17,507 nucleotides of DNA from positions 1-17,507 of the forward strand of contig DEWC01000112.1 of assembly GCA_002363095.1 (NCBI GenBank), given 5' to 3'. Source of the DNA: Ruminococcaceae bacterium UBA3220. GTDB lineage: Bacteria > Bacillota > Clostridia > Oscillospirales > Acutalibacteraceae. Of this stretch, positions 5,013 through 13,067 are shown one piece after another. Both the position numbers and the translations under genes were made by a program. Position 1 is the stretch's first letter, and each line of letters begins with the position of its first letter. The notes beneath the pieces were generated by a model that was not told the origin of the DNA, did not search any database, and was given only the letters and a program-made list of their open reading frames with translations.

Positions 5013-6509
5013 ATGCAAAACGACAACTTTAATTCCGACAATACATTATACGGGTCTCAAAGCGGTGAACCTAACCGAAACGGTATAAATGAATTCAATA
5101 TCGACCAATCGGTTTACGGTTATGAGAACGGGGGAGAAACCGATACAAATCAAACGCCGTACGAGCCTCATTTCAGTTCTCAAGGCGAGCCGACTGCGTT
5201 TGTAAACAGTGAGTCCGTTTCGCCGTCACATCAGACTTACAGTGAAAGCGGATTTAACCCGGACGACCCCACCGATTTCGGATATGAAGCAAGAATTCGC
5301 GATAATTCGGGCTACGGATATCAGCCTGATATCACGGCAGAAAACGGGAAAAAACAGAAGCCGAAAAAAAGTCACGGCGGTTTAACCGTATTCCTTTGTA
5401 TTATTCTTTCGGTGCTTGTTTCGGCGGGGAGTTGTATCGCGGTTTTAAACTACGCGAGCAGTTCGAAATCAAGTGAAAAAATATCTATTGTTCCGAACCT
5501 TTCTAAGGAGAGCGGTTCGGTTGAAAATGTAAATATCAATATTGACGAAGAGGCGTCCTCTATCGCCCAGGCTGTTTCGAGAAAATGCAATAAAAGTGTT
5601 GTAGGGATAAGAACAACCGTTGCAACAAGAAGTTTCTTCGGCGGTTCTGATTCGGCGACCGGCGAGGGTTCGGGCGTTGTTTATACCGACGACGGATACA
5701 TTATAACAAACTATCATGTTATAAAGGACGCCGCCGTAAATTCTTCGGGTAAAATCGATGTTTATCTTGAAAGCGTTTCAACCAAGCCTTACAGCGCAAA
5801 GGTGATAGGATTTAATATTGCAAGCGACCTTGCCGTTTTGAAAATAGACGCCAAAAATCTTTCGCCCATCGATATAGGTGATTCCGATAAACTGAGTGTA
5901 GGACAGTACGCCATCACGATAGGCGCCCCCGGCGGACTTCAGTTTATGGGGAGCGTAACCTACGGTGTTATAAGCGGTCTTAACCGCGTTGTTTCAACCG
6001 ATTCGAGTTTAAAACTCATTCAAACAGACGCGGCGATAAACCCCGGAAACTCGGGCGGAGCTCTTCTGAACGAAAACGGCGCGCTTATCGGAATAAACAG
6101 TTCGAAAATCGTCGCCGAAGAGTTTGAGGGAATGGGCTTTGCGATACCTGTAAATACCGCCGTAAAGATTTGCGATAATATCATCAAGAACAAGGACAAG
6201 GTTGAGCCTTATGTCGGAATAACCGTAAGCGAGAGTTATTCCGCCGACGACCTTGAAAGTTACGGTTATCCGGCAGGCGCCGTCGTTTTAAGTGTTGCCG
6301 AAGGAAGCACCGCCGAAGAATGCGGAATAGCAAGAGGCGATATTATCACTAAGTTCAACGGCTCAAAAATCAAAGATTTTTCCGATTATTATAAAGCCCT
6401 TAAATCCTGCAAGCCGGGAACCGAGGTTGAGATTGAAATTTTCCGCAGAGGCAGAGAATACAGCGCAAAAATCACCGTTGCCTCAAATTCCTATTCGGGA
6501 AATAATTAA
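5013..6509 (+). CDS. HtrA/DegP-like membrane-anchored serine protease with PDZ domain
   Basis: A surface protein quality-control protease, 498 residues. Residues 1-120 are a polar, Asn/Ser/Gly/Tyr-rich low-complexity cytoplasmic segment ending in a basic KKQKPKKS. One membrane helix follows (about 123-147), so the catalytic part lies outside the cell. The S1C protease domain (about 180-390) has the full triad: His235 in NYHVI, Asp272 in SDLAVLKID and Ser347 in NPGNSGGALL, plus GMGFAIP near 373-379. A single PDZ domain spans about 397-490 and would bind exposed substrate C-termini. This matches the Bacillota HtrA/YyxA architecture. The ATG is preceded by GGGAGG. It is monocistronic, with a GC-rich terminator after it. 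The N-terminal repeat-like YGSQSGE/YGYENGG segments are poorly conserved in general. Confidence 0.95.
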   Translation: MQNDNFNSDNTLYGSQSGEPNRNGINEFNIDQSVYGYENGGETDTNQTPYEPHFSSQGEPTAFVNSESVSPSHQTYSESGFNPDDPTDFGYEARIRDNSGYGYQPDITAENGKKQKPKKSHGGLTVFLCIILSVLVSAGSCIAVLNYASSSKSSEKISIVPNLSKESGSVENVNINIDEEASSIAQAVSRKCNKSVVGIRTTVATRSFFGGSDSATGEGSGVVYTDDGYIITNYHVIKDAAVNSSGKIDVYLESVSTKPYSAKVIGFNIASDLAVLKIDAKNLSPIDIGDSDKLSVGQYAITIGAPGGLQFMGSVTYGVISGLNRVVSTDSSLKLIQTDAAINPGNSGGALLNENGALIGINSSKIVAEEFEGMGFAIPVNTAVKICDNIIKNKDKVEPYVGITVSESYSADDLESYGYPAGAVVLSVAEGSTAEECGIARGDIITKFNGSKIKDFSDYYKALKSCKPGTEVEIEIFRRGREYSAKITVASNSYSGNN

Positions 6510-6529
6510 GGTTTAATCATAAAATGAGT

Positions 6530-6562
6530 CCCCGCGGGAAAGTTTTTCCTGCGGGGATATTT
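6530..6562 (+). terminator. Terminator of the htrA-like gene
   Basis: CCCCGCGGGAAA (6530-6541) pairs with TTTCCTGCGGGG (6545-6556), a 12-pair stem including one G-U, starting 20 bases after the htrA stop codon. The trailing sequence ATATTTAATAATT is only moderately T-rich. Confidence 0.75.
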
Positions 6563-6566
6563 AATA

Positions 6567-6592
6567 ATTGCGTTCTGCCTTCGGCACGCAAT
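6567..6592 (-). terminator. Possible terminator hairpin downstream of malQ
   Basis: ATTGCG (6567-6572) pairs with CGCAAT (6587-6592), and inside it TGCC pairs with GGCA around TTC, leaving a three-base bulge. It lies between the convergent htrA and malQ genes. The leftward trailing sequence is A/T-rich but not a clean U-tract, so its role as terminator is uncertain. Confidence 0.4.
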
Positions 6593-6636
6593 AATAAACC
6601 GTTTTTACAGACTGTGCCTTTTTCGGCATTCGTCTA

Positions 6637-8124
6637 TTATTCGCGTCCGGTAAGCCGGGCGATTTTTTTAATTCTTTCCTTCAATTCTTCGGTTATATAA
6701 TCTTTTTTTACCCGAAACGCCCAATTACCGCTCGGGACACCGGGTATATTCATACGATATTCCTCGCCCAGCATAAGATAATCCTGAATGGGGACTATAA
6801 CGGTGTCGGCAGGCGAATTCATAGCCGCCTTTATAAGGTTAAGCGGGCGGGGGAAATCCTCGGTTTCAGGGAAAAGCCTGTTTATCATTTCGAGTTCAAA
6901 AGGCAGGGCGTTTTCTATAAATCCGAGAGTTGTGTTGTTATCGTGCGTACCGGTGTAGCAAACGCAGTTTTCGGGGTAATTCGAAGGTAAATGCGGGTTA
7001 TTAGGGTCGCCCGAAAAGGCAAACTGTATTACCCTCATATTCGGAAAACCCGTGTCTTTGACGAGGTTGGTTACCGCCTCGGTCATAACCCCCAAATCTT
7101 CGGCGATTATCGCCATACCCGGGATTTTTTCGTGGGCGGTTTTCCAAAAATCGAGACCCACGCCCGTTTTCCATTCGCCCGACATAGCGTCAAGGCTGCC
7201 TGCCTTAATACAATAGTAATCGGCAAAGGCGCGGAAATGGTCGACCCTTACGACATCAAAAAGGCGAAATGAAAAGGAGAGCCGCTTTATCCACCAGTCA
7301 TAGTCGTCTTTTTTTTGAAAATCAAAATCATATATCGGGTTGCCCCAAAGCTGACCTTTTTCGGAAAAATAGTCGGGAGGAACGCCGGCGACAAGTTTCG
7401 GTTTTAAATCCTCTCCCACAAGAAAGTTTTCGGGATTTGCCCAAACATCGGCGCTGTCCTCCGAAACATAAAACGGAATATCTCCTATAAGCAGGATGCT
7501 TTTGCTTTCGGCGTACCTTTTAAGTTCGAAATACTGGGCATAGAAAAAATACTGTATAATCCCGAAAAGTTCAATTTCGCGTTTGTTGAAATTTAAAAAA
7601 TCCCGATAATCTTCGCCCGTGCGCCTCTTTATATAATCGGGCAGTCCTAAAATGTGCGAAGTTCCGAAAACCTTTAAAGCCGTCATAAAAACAGCATACG
7701 GTTTAAGCCAGAATTCGTTTTCGGTTAAGAATATTTTATAATCATCATTGTCGGTATCGAAATTTTCAGCCGCTTTTCTGATAAGCGGAGTTTTATAACG
7801 CCTTACCAAATCAAAGTCTGCGTTTTCGGGGAAGTCGGCGTTTAAAATATCCGAATATGATAAAAGTCCGTCGCGGGCTAAAAAATCAAGGTCGATATAA
7901 AGCGGTTCGCCCGCAAAACAGGAGGGGGATTTGTACGGCGAATTGCCGGCGCCGAGCGGAACTAAGGGCAATAATTGCCAGTATGTCTGATTAGTATCGC
8001 TTAACATATCAATAAAGCGGTAGGCTTCCGCCCCCAGCGTGCCGATACCGTGGTTGGACGGCAGGGACGAAAGCGCCATCAGAATTCCGCTTTTTCTTTT
8101 TGGTAAATCAACCGAAAGTTTCAC
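6637..8124 (-). CDS. malQ: 4-alpha-glucanotransferase (amylomaltase, GH77)
   Basis: Transfers alpha-1,4-glucan segments between maltooligosaccharides, acting in cytosolic maltodextrin or glycogen metabolism. The sequence is a complete GH77 barrel: SGILMALSSLPSNHGIGTLG at the N-terminus, SPYKSPSCFAGEPLYIDL, and WGNPIYDF. The catalytic residues are the nucleophile Asp in VVRVDHFRAF (295), the acid/base Glu in IIAEDLG (342), and the stabilising Asp in TGTHDNNT (395). I chose GTG at 8124-8122 as start. AAGAGGAG lies eight bases before it, whereas the in-frame ATG at 8145 has no ribosome site and would place that Shine-Dalgarno inside the coding region. This gives 495 residues, normal for the family. 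It is transcribed alone from a promoter at 8170-8198. Confidence 0.96.
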   Translation of the reverse strand: MKLSVDLPKRKSGILMALSSLPSNHGIGTLGAEAYRFIDMLSDTNQTYWQLLPLVPLGAGNSPYKSPSCFAGEPLYIDLDFLARDGLLSYSDILNADFPENADFDLVRRYKTPLIRKAAENFDTDNDDYKIFLTENEFWLKPYAVFMTALKVFGTSHILGLPDYIKRRTGEDYRDFLNFNKREIELFGIIQYFFYAQYFELKRYAESKSILLIGDIPFYVSEDSADVWANPENFLVGEDLKPKLVAGVPPDYFSEKGQLWGNPIYDFDFQKKDDYDWWIKRLSFSFRLFDVVRVDHFRAFADYYCIKAGSLDAMSGEWKTGVGLDFWKTAHEKIPGMAIIAEDLGVMTEAVTNLVKDTGFPNMRVIQFAFSGDPNNPHLPSNYPENCVCYTGTHDNNTTLGFIENALPFELEMINRLFPETEDFPRPLNLIKAAMNSPADTVIVPIQDYLMLGEEYRMNIPGVPSGNWAFRVKKDYITEELKERIKKIARLTGRE

Positions 8125-8169
8125 TCTCTTGGCTCCTCTTGACATAAGTCTTAATATATTTACCTTTAT

Positions 8170-8198
8170 ATATTATTAGACCCGCCGCCGATTGTCAA
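8170..8198 (-). promoter_or_regulatory. Promoter of malQ
   Basis: Minus-strand TTGACA (8198-8193), a 17-base spacer and TAATAT (8175-8170, four of six consensus bases) lie in the 70-base gap between the solute-binding protein gene and malQ. The expected transcript starts near 8163. This indicates malQ has its own promoter and does not depend wholly on read-through. Confidence 0.65.
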
Positions 8199-8215
8199 GG
8201 GACAAAGGTTTTTGT

Positions 8216-9544
8216 CTATCGGTTTTCCATTTTAAAACCGTCTTTTACGGTTTCTTTGGTTTGGTCGAAGGTTTTCTCTCCGCGCATATATTCGCTAAGA
8301 GCGGTAGCAGTTTTGCCCTTTGTTATATCCCTTATCGGTTCGGTTATGACCCAAAGGACATTTTCAAGTGAACTGTCATTCATATATCTCCCCGTCTCTT
8401 TTTTAAGCGGGTCGTCAGGCAAATCACCCTCTTCAAATGTGTTAAACGGCGTTAGAGTTCCCATATCTTCGGAAAGGATTTTTTTGCCCTGCTTTGACGA
8501 AACGAGCCAGTCAAGAAATTCGAGCGCCGCGGCTTTATCCGCCTTGTCGGCTTTTTTGTTAACGGCAAGATAACTTTTGCGATTTATTGTAATCCCCTGG
8601 TTTTTATTTCCCGAGATGTCAAGATAAAGAGGTAAGAGCCCCGCCCTTCGTCCGTCTTTATTTTTTGTATCTTTAAGAATTCCGTCGTCTCCGATAATCA
8701 TTGCCGCTCTGTTTTGCGAAAACTCAGACAGTGCGTCCTCGTTTGATTTTGAGGCAAATGACGCTTTATCGGTCGAGTTTGCCGTTATAAGGTCGAGCAA
8801 ATCCTTATATTCTTTATCATATCTGAAATCGATTTCTTTTGAATTCATAAATGCGCGGTCGGCGGCATCGTAATCCTCGTTGCCCGAAAATTCATAGTAA
8901 AACGGCACGTTTAGTATCCCGCTGTGCCAATCAAAGGCGTCTTCGCCTTTAAGCGAGGGGGAGGCAAAAACCGAATTTATGCCGAGCTCGTCCTTTTTTG
9001 CGTTAAGCCCTTCAACAAGTCTTTTAAGGCTTTTAAAGTCCCTTACCTGAGCGATTGAGGTTATTTCGCCCTCACTTTTTTGAAGTTTGAAGTATTTATC
9101 GATAATATCTTTGTTATAGACTATTCCGTGCCCCGAGATTTCTAAAGGAACGGCATAGGTCTTTTTGCCGTCGTCGCTTCTTAAAGACAGTTTCCTGTCG
9201 GATAAATAGGAATTTATCCGGCTGTCGGTGATATCCTCGCAGTAATCCTTCAATTTTTCAAATTCCGAGTTGTTTTCAATCGCGAAAATAGAAACGGTTT
9301 TTGTGTTCTTGTCTAAAACTTTGATTTTACCGTCGGTTTTTTCAGAGAATGTTTTGATTTTTACCGTTTTGCCGGTTTCATCTTTGTATTTTTTTGCCGC
9401 CTTTTCAAAGAGCGTTTTTTGGGCGTCGCCCGAAACAGCCAAGTATACCGCTTTTGCTTGGTCACTTTCCTTGCCGCAACCGCCGAGAAGCGGAACGAAC
9501 GCCGTCAAGATAACAAGAAAACATGCTAAAATTTGTTTTTTCAT
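8216..9544 (-). CDS. Extracellular solute-binding lipoprotein (ABC-type sugar binding family)
   Basis: A secreted lipoprotein expected to capture a solute, probably an oligosaccharide, for an ABC importer. From the ATG at 9544 it is 442 residues, with a signal peptide MKKQILACFLVILTAFVP and lipobox LGGC, whose Cys23 would be lipidated. The mature part has the two-lobe look of family 1 binding proteins: an early DETGKTVKIKTF block, YAVPLEISGHGIVYNKDII (near residue 134), AAMIIGDDG, and the late AALEFLDWLVSSKQGKKIL plus LTPFNTF. A longer frame begins at 9628, but AAGAAGG lies eight bases before 9544, and only this start puts the signal peptide at the N-terminus. No permease or ATPase gene is adjacent; malQ lies directly downstream, hinting at glucans. 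The substrate is unproven. Confidence 0.88.
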   Translation of the reverse strand: MKKQILACFLVILTAFVPLLGGCGKESDQAKAVYLAVSGDAQKTLFEKAAKKYKDETGKTVKIKTFSEKTDGKIKVLDKNTKTVSIFAIENNSEFEKLKDYCEDITDSRINSYLSDRKLSLRSDDGKKTYAVPLEISGHGIVYNKDIIDKYFKLQKSEGEITSIAQVRDFKSLKRLVEGLNAKKDELGINSVFASPSLKGEDAFDWHSGILNVPFYYEFSGNEDYDAADRAFMNSKEIDFRYDKEYKDLLDLITANSTDKASFASKSNEDALSEFSQNRAAMIIGDDGILKDTKNKDGRRAGLLPLYLDISGNKNQGITINRKSYLAVNKKADKADKAAALEFLDWLVSSKQGKKILSEDMGTLTPFNTFEEGDLPDDPLKKETGRYMNDSSLENVLWVITEPIRDITKGKTATALSEYMRGEKTFDQTKETVKDGFKMENR

Positions 9545-9589
9545 AAACATAACCTTCTTTCGAAAAATATCATTCCGCAAAATGGCAAT

Positions 9590-9617
9590 ATTATGCAAAA
9601 AAATATCAGTCAGCCAA
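9590..9617 (-). promoter_or_regulatory. Candidate promoter of the solute-binding protein gene
   Basis: Minus-strand TTGGCT (9617-9612) and CATAAT (9595-9590) are separated by 16 bases. The -10 matches five of six consensus bases and the -35 four. The transcript would start near 9583, about 40 bases ahead of the ATG. Its -35 box is four bases from the -35 box of the oppositely directed amidase promoter. Confidence 0.5.
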
Positions 9618-9621
9618 AACC

Positions 9622-9650
9622 TTGACAAACTGGGACGGGGAGAGTATCCT
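9622..9650 (+). promoter_or_regulatory. Promoter of the amidase gene
   Basis: TTGACA (9622-9627), a 17-base spacer and TATCCT (9645-9650) lie just ahead of the amidase gene. The expected start is near 9657, giving a leader of about 25 nt that holds only the ribosome site. Confidence 0.6.
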
Positions 9651-9681
9651 TAATTTGTAAATAATTTTGGAAGTGAGCATC

Positions 9682-10341
9682 TTGAAGAAAAAGAAAAACC
9701 GCCGAAGATTTCCTAAGTCGATTATTACGGTTATTGTTTTGATATGCATTGTTTTAGGCGCTTATTTTTTCGGATATCCCTATGCTAAGCGGTATTTGTC
9801 GGCGTTTTCCGAGATGAAAGCAGAAGAAAAGCTCAATCTTAAAACAACCGAATTGCCCGACTATGTTGATGTTCAGCTTATCGATAAGGGAAATGCCCGC
9901 CCGGGTACAAAAATGAAGCATATCAACGATATTGTTATCCACTATACCGGAAATCCCGGAACTACGGCGCAAAACAACCGTGATTATTTTGCAAAGCCGG
10001 ATACCGAAGTTTGCTCGCATTTTGTTATAGGTCTTAACGGCGAAATAATAAACTGTATCCCGATTGACGAACGCTCGGTCGCCAGTAACAACCGAAATAA
10101 AGATACAATTTCCATTGAGGTCTGCCATATGGATGAAAGCGGAAAATTTAACGCAGAAACCTATGAGTCGCTCGTTATGCTCACCGCATGGCTTCTTAAA
10201 AACTCCGATTTAACCGAAAAAGATGTTATAAGACATTATGATATAACCGGCAAAGAATGCCCGAAATATTATGTTGATAACCCCGGCAAATGGAAAAAAC
10301 TTAAAAAGGATATCGGAAAAGAATTAGCTCTCAGGCAATAG
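9682..10341 (+). CDS. Membrane-anchored N-acetylmuramoyl-L-alanine amidase (Amidase_2)
   Basis: A peptidoglycan hydrolase cutting the bond between MurNAc and L-alanine. After a basic head (KKKKNRRRFPK) comes one membrane helix (about residues 14-33, SIITVIVLICIVLGAYFFGY), leaving the enzyme domain outside the membrane. The zinc ligands are recognisable: His87 in IVIHYTGN, His185 in VIRHYDITG and Cys193 in GKECP. The SHFVIGLNGEII and SIEVCH (Glu146) blocks of the family are also present. There is no separate cell-wall-binding domain, so the helix probably anchors it. I chose TTG at 9682 as start because GGAAG lies eight bases before it; an in-frame TTG at 9667 and GTG at 9673 are less well placed. 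It is a single-gene unit with its own promoter and terminator, divergent from the solute-binding protein gene. Confidence 0.9.
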   Translation: MKKKKNRRRFPKSIITVIVLICIVLGAYFFGYPYAKRYLSAFSEMKAEEKLNLKTTELPDYVDVQLIDKGNARPGTKMKHINDIVIHYTGNPGTTAQNNRDYFAKPDTEVCSHFVIGLNGEIINCIPIDERSVASNNRNKDTISIEVCHMDESGKFNAETYESLVMLTAWLLKNSDLTEKDVIRHYDITGKECPKYYVDNPGKWKKLKKDIGKELALRQ

Positions 10342-10371
10342 ACGAATGCATCGCCGGTGGCGACGGATATA

Positions 10372-10401
10372 AAAAGCGAAGGCTGACTGCCTTCGCTTTT
10401 A
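10372..10401. terminator. Bidirectional terminator between the amidase and cca genes
   Basis: AAAAGCGAAGGC (10372-10383) pairs perfectly with GCCTTCGCTTTT (10389-10400) around TGACT. The A-rich left arm and T-rich right arm suit both the rightward amidase and the leftward cca transcript. A small TCGCC-GGT-GGCGA hairpin (10351-10363) lies just upstream. Confidence 0.88.
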
Positions 10402-10424
10402 GTATATTTTATCGTTTTTATTTC

Positions 10425-11591
10425 TCATTTCAATTTTTCTGCAATAGAAATAAGGGTTTCCCTCTTATTATTCTCGGGGTTTCGTTTGACACTATCGCAA
10501 AGCGCCTTTAACATCACGCCGATTTTTTCGCCCTTAAATCCTAAATTTTCGAGATCTTTTCCGCTTATTTTTAGGTGCGAAACGGTGTAAGGCTCGGCAG
10601 ATTTAATGATTTTTTCCGCTCGTTTTGCGATGTCACTCATATCGTTTTTTTCGATTTTTGTTTTATATTCGCAAACATCGAAAAGTATTTCACGCCCTGC
10701 TGTGGCGAGGGCTGTTTTTATCTCAAAATCATCGCTTTCGGGGGTTAAAAACATTATCGCTTCGCATTTTTTAAGATAATTTTTAATGCTGTTTTTAATT
10801 TTAAGTTTACTCGAAATCTCATCTGTATCAAGACCTAAAATCTTTATAAAAGCAAAAAGCCGAAGTTCAAGTTTCGAAGTTAAGAGGGGGAGTTTTTTAA
10901 GTGAAGTTTTGCCCGATATCCCGAAACTTTCGAGTCCGCCCGACGCTATGATATCCGAAATTAAATCAGGCCTTTTCCCGACTAAAAGTTTCGAAAATTC
11001 GGCGAAAATCCGCTCGGCGCTTACAAAACGCAAATTTTTGCAAAGTTTTTTTGCCGCTTTATAGGTCTTTTTTTCAGGGATAAAATCAAGAACAGAACAA
11101 AAGCGGACAAGGCGCATTATACGAAGGGCGTCCTCGGAAAAGCGTTTTTCGGGGTCTCCGACGGCGCGAACCGTTTTTGATTTGAGGTCCTCCCGACCGC
11201 CGAAACAGTCAACGATACCTTTTGTTCGGTTATACGCCATAGCATTTACCGTAAAATCTCTTCTCGCAAGGTCTTCTCTTAAATCAGAAACGAAATTAAC
11301 CGTTTCGGGACGGCGTTTATCGATATAATCTCCATCATTACGGAAGGTTGTAACCTCAAACGGCATACCGTTTATAATTACAGTAACCGTGCCGTGTTTT
11401 ATGCCCGTATCTATCGTTTTTTCAAAAGCGGATTTTATCTGTTCGGGAAGTGCGTTGGTTGTAATATCAAAATCTTTCGGGTCTTTACCTAAAAGCATAT
11501 CCCTGACACAACCGCCGACAAGATATGCCTCAAAGCCTCTGTTTTCAAGGGTTTTTATTATAGTTTCGGCGCCGGTGGGGATATTTTTCAT
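10425..11591 (-). CDS. cca: CCA tRNA nucleotidyltransferase / poly(A) polymerase family
   Basis: Adds or repairs the 3' CCA end of tRNAs without a template. The 388-residue protein has a class II nucleotidyltransferase head: LVGGCVRDMLLG (about 24-35), the metal-binding pair Asp40/Asp42 in PKDFDI, a GTVTV strand, and RRDFTVNAMAYN (about 110-121). The neck then carries RFSEDALRIMRLVRF (about 150-164). The C-terminal half is helical, and I see no HD phosphohydrolase motif. It is at the short end for a Bacillota CCA-adding enzyme. Both tRNA genes in this window encode CCA, so repair is a plausible main role, though some tRNAs elsewhere may lack CCA. The start ATG has GGGAGGG just upstream. Poly(A) polymerase activity cannot be excluded by sequence alone. 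Confidence 0.92.
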   Translation of the reverse strand: MKNIPTGAETIIKTLENRGFEAYLVGGCVRDMLLGKDPKDFDITTNALPEQIKSAFEKTIDTGIKHGTVTVIINGMPFEVTTFRNDGDYIDKRRPETVNFVSDLREDLARRDFTVNAMAYNRTKGIVDCFGGREDLKSKTVRAVGDPEKRFSEDALRIMRLVRFCSVLDFIPEKKTYKAAKKLCKNLRFVSAERIFAEFSKLLVGKRPDLISDIIASGGLESFGISGKTSLKKLPLLTSKLELRLFAFIKILGLDTDEISSKLKIKNSIKNYLKKCEAIMFLTPESDDFEIKTALATAGREILFDVCEYKTKIEKNDMSDIAKRAEKIIKSAEPYTVSHLKISGKDLENLGFKGEKIGVMLKALCDSVKRNPENNKRETLISIAEKLK

Positions 11592-11606
11592 ATTTTTCCC
11601 TCCCTT

Positions 11607-11660
11607 TTGTGAATAAAAGTATTTATTTTTTCAGTATAATATGTTATTATAAATATTTAG
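11607..11660. promoter_or_regulatory. Divergent A/T-rich promoter region between cca and murC
   Basis: A perfect rightward TATAAT lies at 11635-11640, 45 bases before the murC ATG, with no good -35 at 17 bases. On the minus strand TATACT overlaps the same bases and could serve cca. The 93-base gap must contain both promoters, but only the -10 elements are clear. Confidence 0.4.
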
Positions 11661-11684
11661 GAAAAGTCTGTTAGGAGTATCTTT

Positions 11685-13067
11685 ATGAAGGCAGTTAAAC
11701 AATCGGACAAACTTTTAAACAACGCAAAGAGAATTCATATGATAGGCATAGGCGGAAGCGGAATGTGTCCTCTTGCCGAAGTTCTCAGCGCAAAGGGTTA
11801 TACCGTTTCGGGCTCGGATACTGTCGAAACCGCGAAAACCGAATATTTGCGCGGTTTGGGGATAACCGTTTTTATCGGTCAAAAACCCGAAAATGTTGAA
11901 GGCGCCGACCTTGTTGCCTATTCGGCTGCAATCCCCGAAACCAATCCCGAGCGGAAAGCCGCCGCAAAAAAGGGTATCCCGACGATGGAGCGTTCGGTCC
12001 TTTTAGGCGCCCTTACCCGGCAATATGAAAACTGCATAGGGGTTGCCGGAACGCACGGTAAAACCACCGTTTCTTCAATAATAACACAAATTCTGCTTCT
12101 TAACAAGAGAGAACCTACCGCGGTTATCGGCGGAACACTTCCGATTGCCGGAAGCAGTGCCGTTATAGGGGACTCGGATATCCTCGTTTGTGAATCCTGC
12201 GAGTTTGTAAATTCCTTCCTTGAGTTTTCACCCGATATCTCGGTATTGCTTAATATCGACAACGACCACCTTGACTTTTTTGGGAATATGGAAAACCTTG
12301 CAAAATCTTTCAGAGAGTTTGTTTCACTTTCAAAAGTTTCTTATGTCAACGGAGACTCGCAAACGGTAATCGACACCGTTTCGGGCCTCGATACAAAGAT
12401 AATAACATTCGGAAAACAAAAAAACAACGATTTTTATGCCGATAACATAAAAATGGGCAAATACGGCTACTGTTTTGATGTTTACAAAAACGGCGAAAAA
12501 ATCGGAAGCCTCAGTATGCATATCCCGGGCGAACATAACATCTATAACGGGCTCGTTTCTTTTGCGGTATGCTACGATTTAGGCGTAAGCCCCGAAGGTA
12601 TCGCCGAAGCGGTATCAAAGTTTACGGGAGCCGGGAGGCGTTTTGAAAGTTACGGAACATTTTCGGGCATTCAGGTTATTGACGATTACGCCCACCATCC
12701 CACCGAAATCGAAGCCACGATTAAAGCGGCGAAGTCGCTGACGGACGGTAAGGTTACCGTTGTCTTTCAGCCCTTTACCTATTCGCGCGTTGCCCTTTTA
12801 AAGGACGGTATGATAAAGGCACTAAGCCATGCCGACAAGGTGTTTTTAACCCCCATTGTAGCATCAAGAGAGGAAAATATCTACGGCGTTTCTTCCTCGG
12901 ATATCGCAAATGCCCTGCCCGATGCACAGGTAGTGGAGGATTATGAACTTCTAACCGAAAAAATGATAAATTCGGCGCAAAGTGGAGATATACTTATCAC
13001 CATGGGCGCCGGGGATATATATAAAGTTGCCGAAAGGATTTCCGAAAAATTAAATGAAAACGGTTAA
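11685..13067 (+). CDS. murC: UDP-N-acetylmuramate--L-alanine ligase
   Basis: ATP-dependent addition of L-alanine to UDP-MurNAc, the first amino acid of the peptidoglycan stem, in the cytosol. The 460 residues have the three Mur ligase domains. The N-terminal UDP-binding fold has GIGGSGMCPLAEVL (21-34) and SGSD. The central ATPase has GTHGKTT (122-128), the SCEFVNSFLEFSPDISVLLNID region and a DHLDFFGN block. The C-terminal domain has GAGRRFE, DDYAHHPTE and FQPFTYSR, the MurC-specific signature. The ATG has AGGAG seven bases upstream. It begins a rightward run of at least five genes, overlapping the next gene by 14 bp. The partner ligases murD-murF are not in the window. Confidence 0.98.
   Translation: MKAVKQSDKLLNNAKRIHMIGIGGSGMCPLAEVLSAKGYTVSGSDTVETAKTEYLRGLGITVFIGQKPENVEGADLVAYSAAIPETNPERKAAAKKGIPTMERSVLLGALTRQYENCIGVAGTHGKTTVSSIITQILLLNKREPTAVIGGTLPIAGSSAVIGDSDILVCESCEFVNSFLEFSPDISVLLNIDNDHLDFFGNMENLAKSFREFVSLSKVSYVNGDSQTVIDTVSGLDTKIITFGKQKNNDFYADNIKMGKYGYCFDVYKNGEKIGSLSMHIPGEHNIYNGLVSFAVCYDLGVSPEGIAEAVSKFTGAGRRFESYGTFSGIQVIDDYAHHPTEIEATIKAAKSLTDGKVTVVFQPFTYSRVALLKDGMIKALSHADKVFLTPIVASREENIYGVSSSDIANALPDAQVVEDYELLTEKMINSAQSGDILITMGAGDIYKVAERISEKLNENG

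Noticed and set aside
6637..9544. malQ plus the solute-binding protein as a complete maltodextrin uptake operon
   Set aside because: No permease, ATPase or regulator gene is present, and malQ has its own promoter in the gap, so an operon is not demonstrated.
9545..9628. 28-residue extension upstream of the solute-binding protein signal peptide
   Set aside because: It would bury the signal peptide and lipobox, lacks a ribosome site, and overlaps the predicted promoter. ATG at 9544 has AAGAAGG at the right distance.
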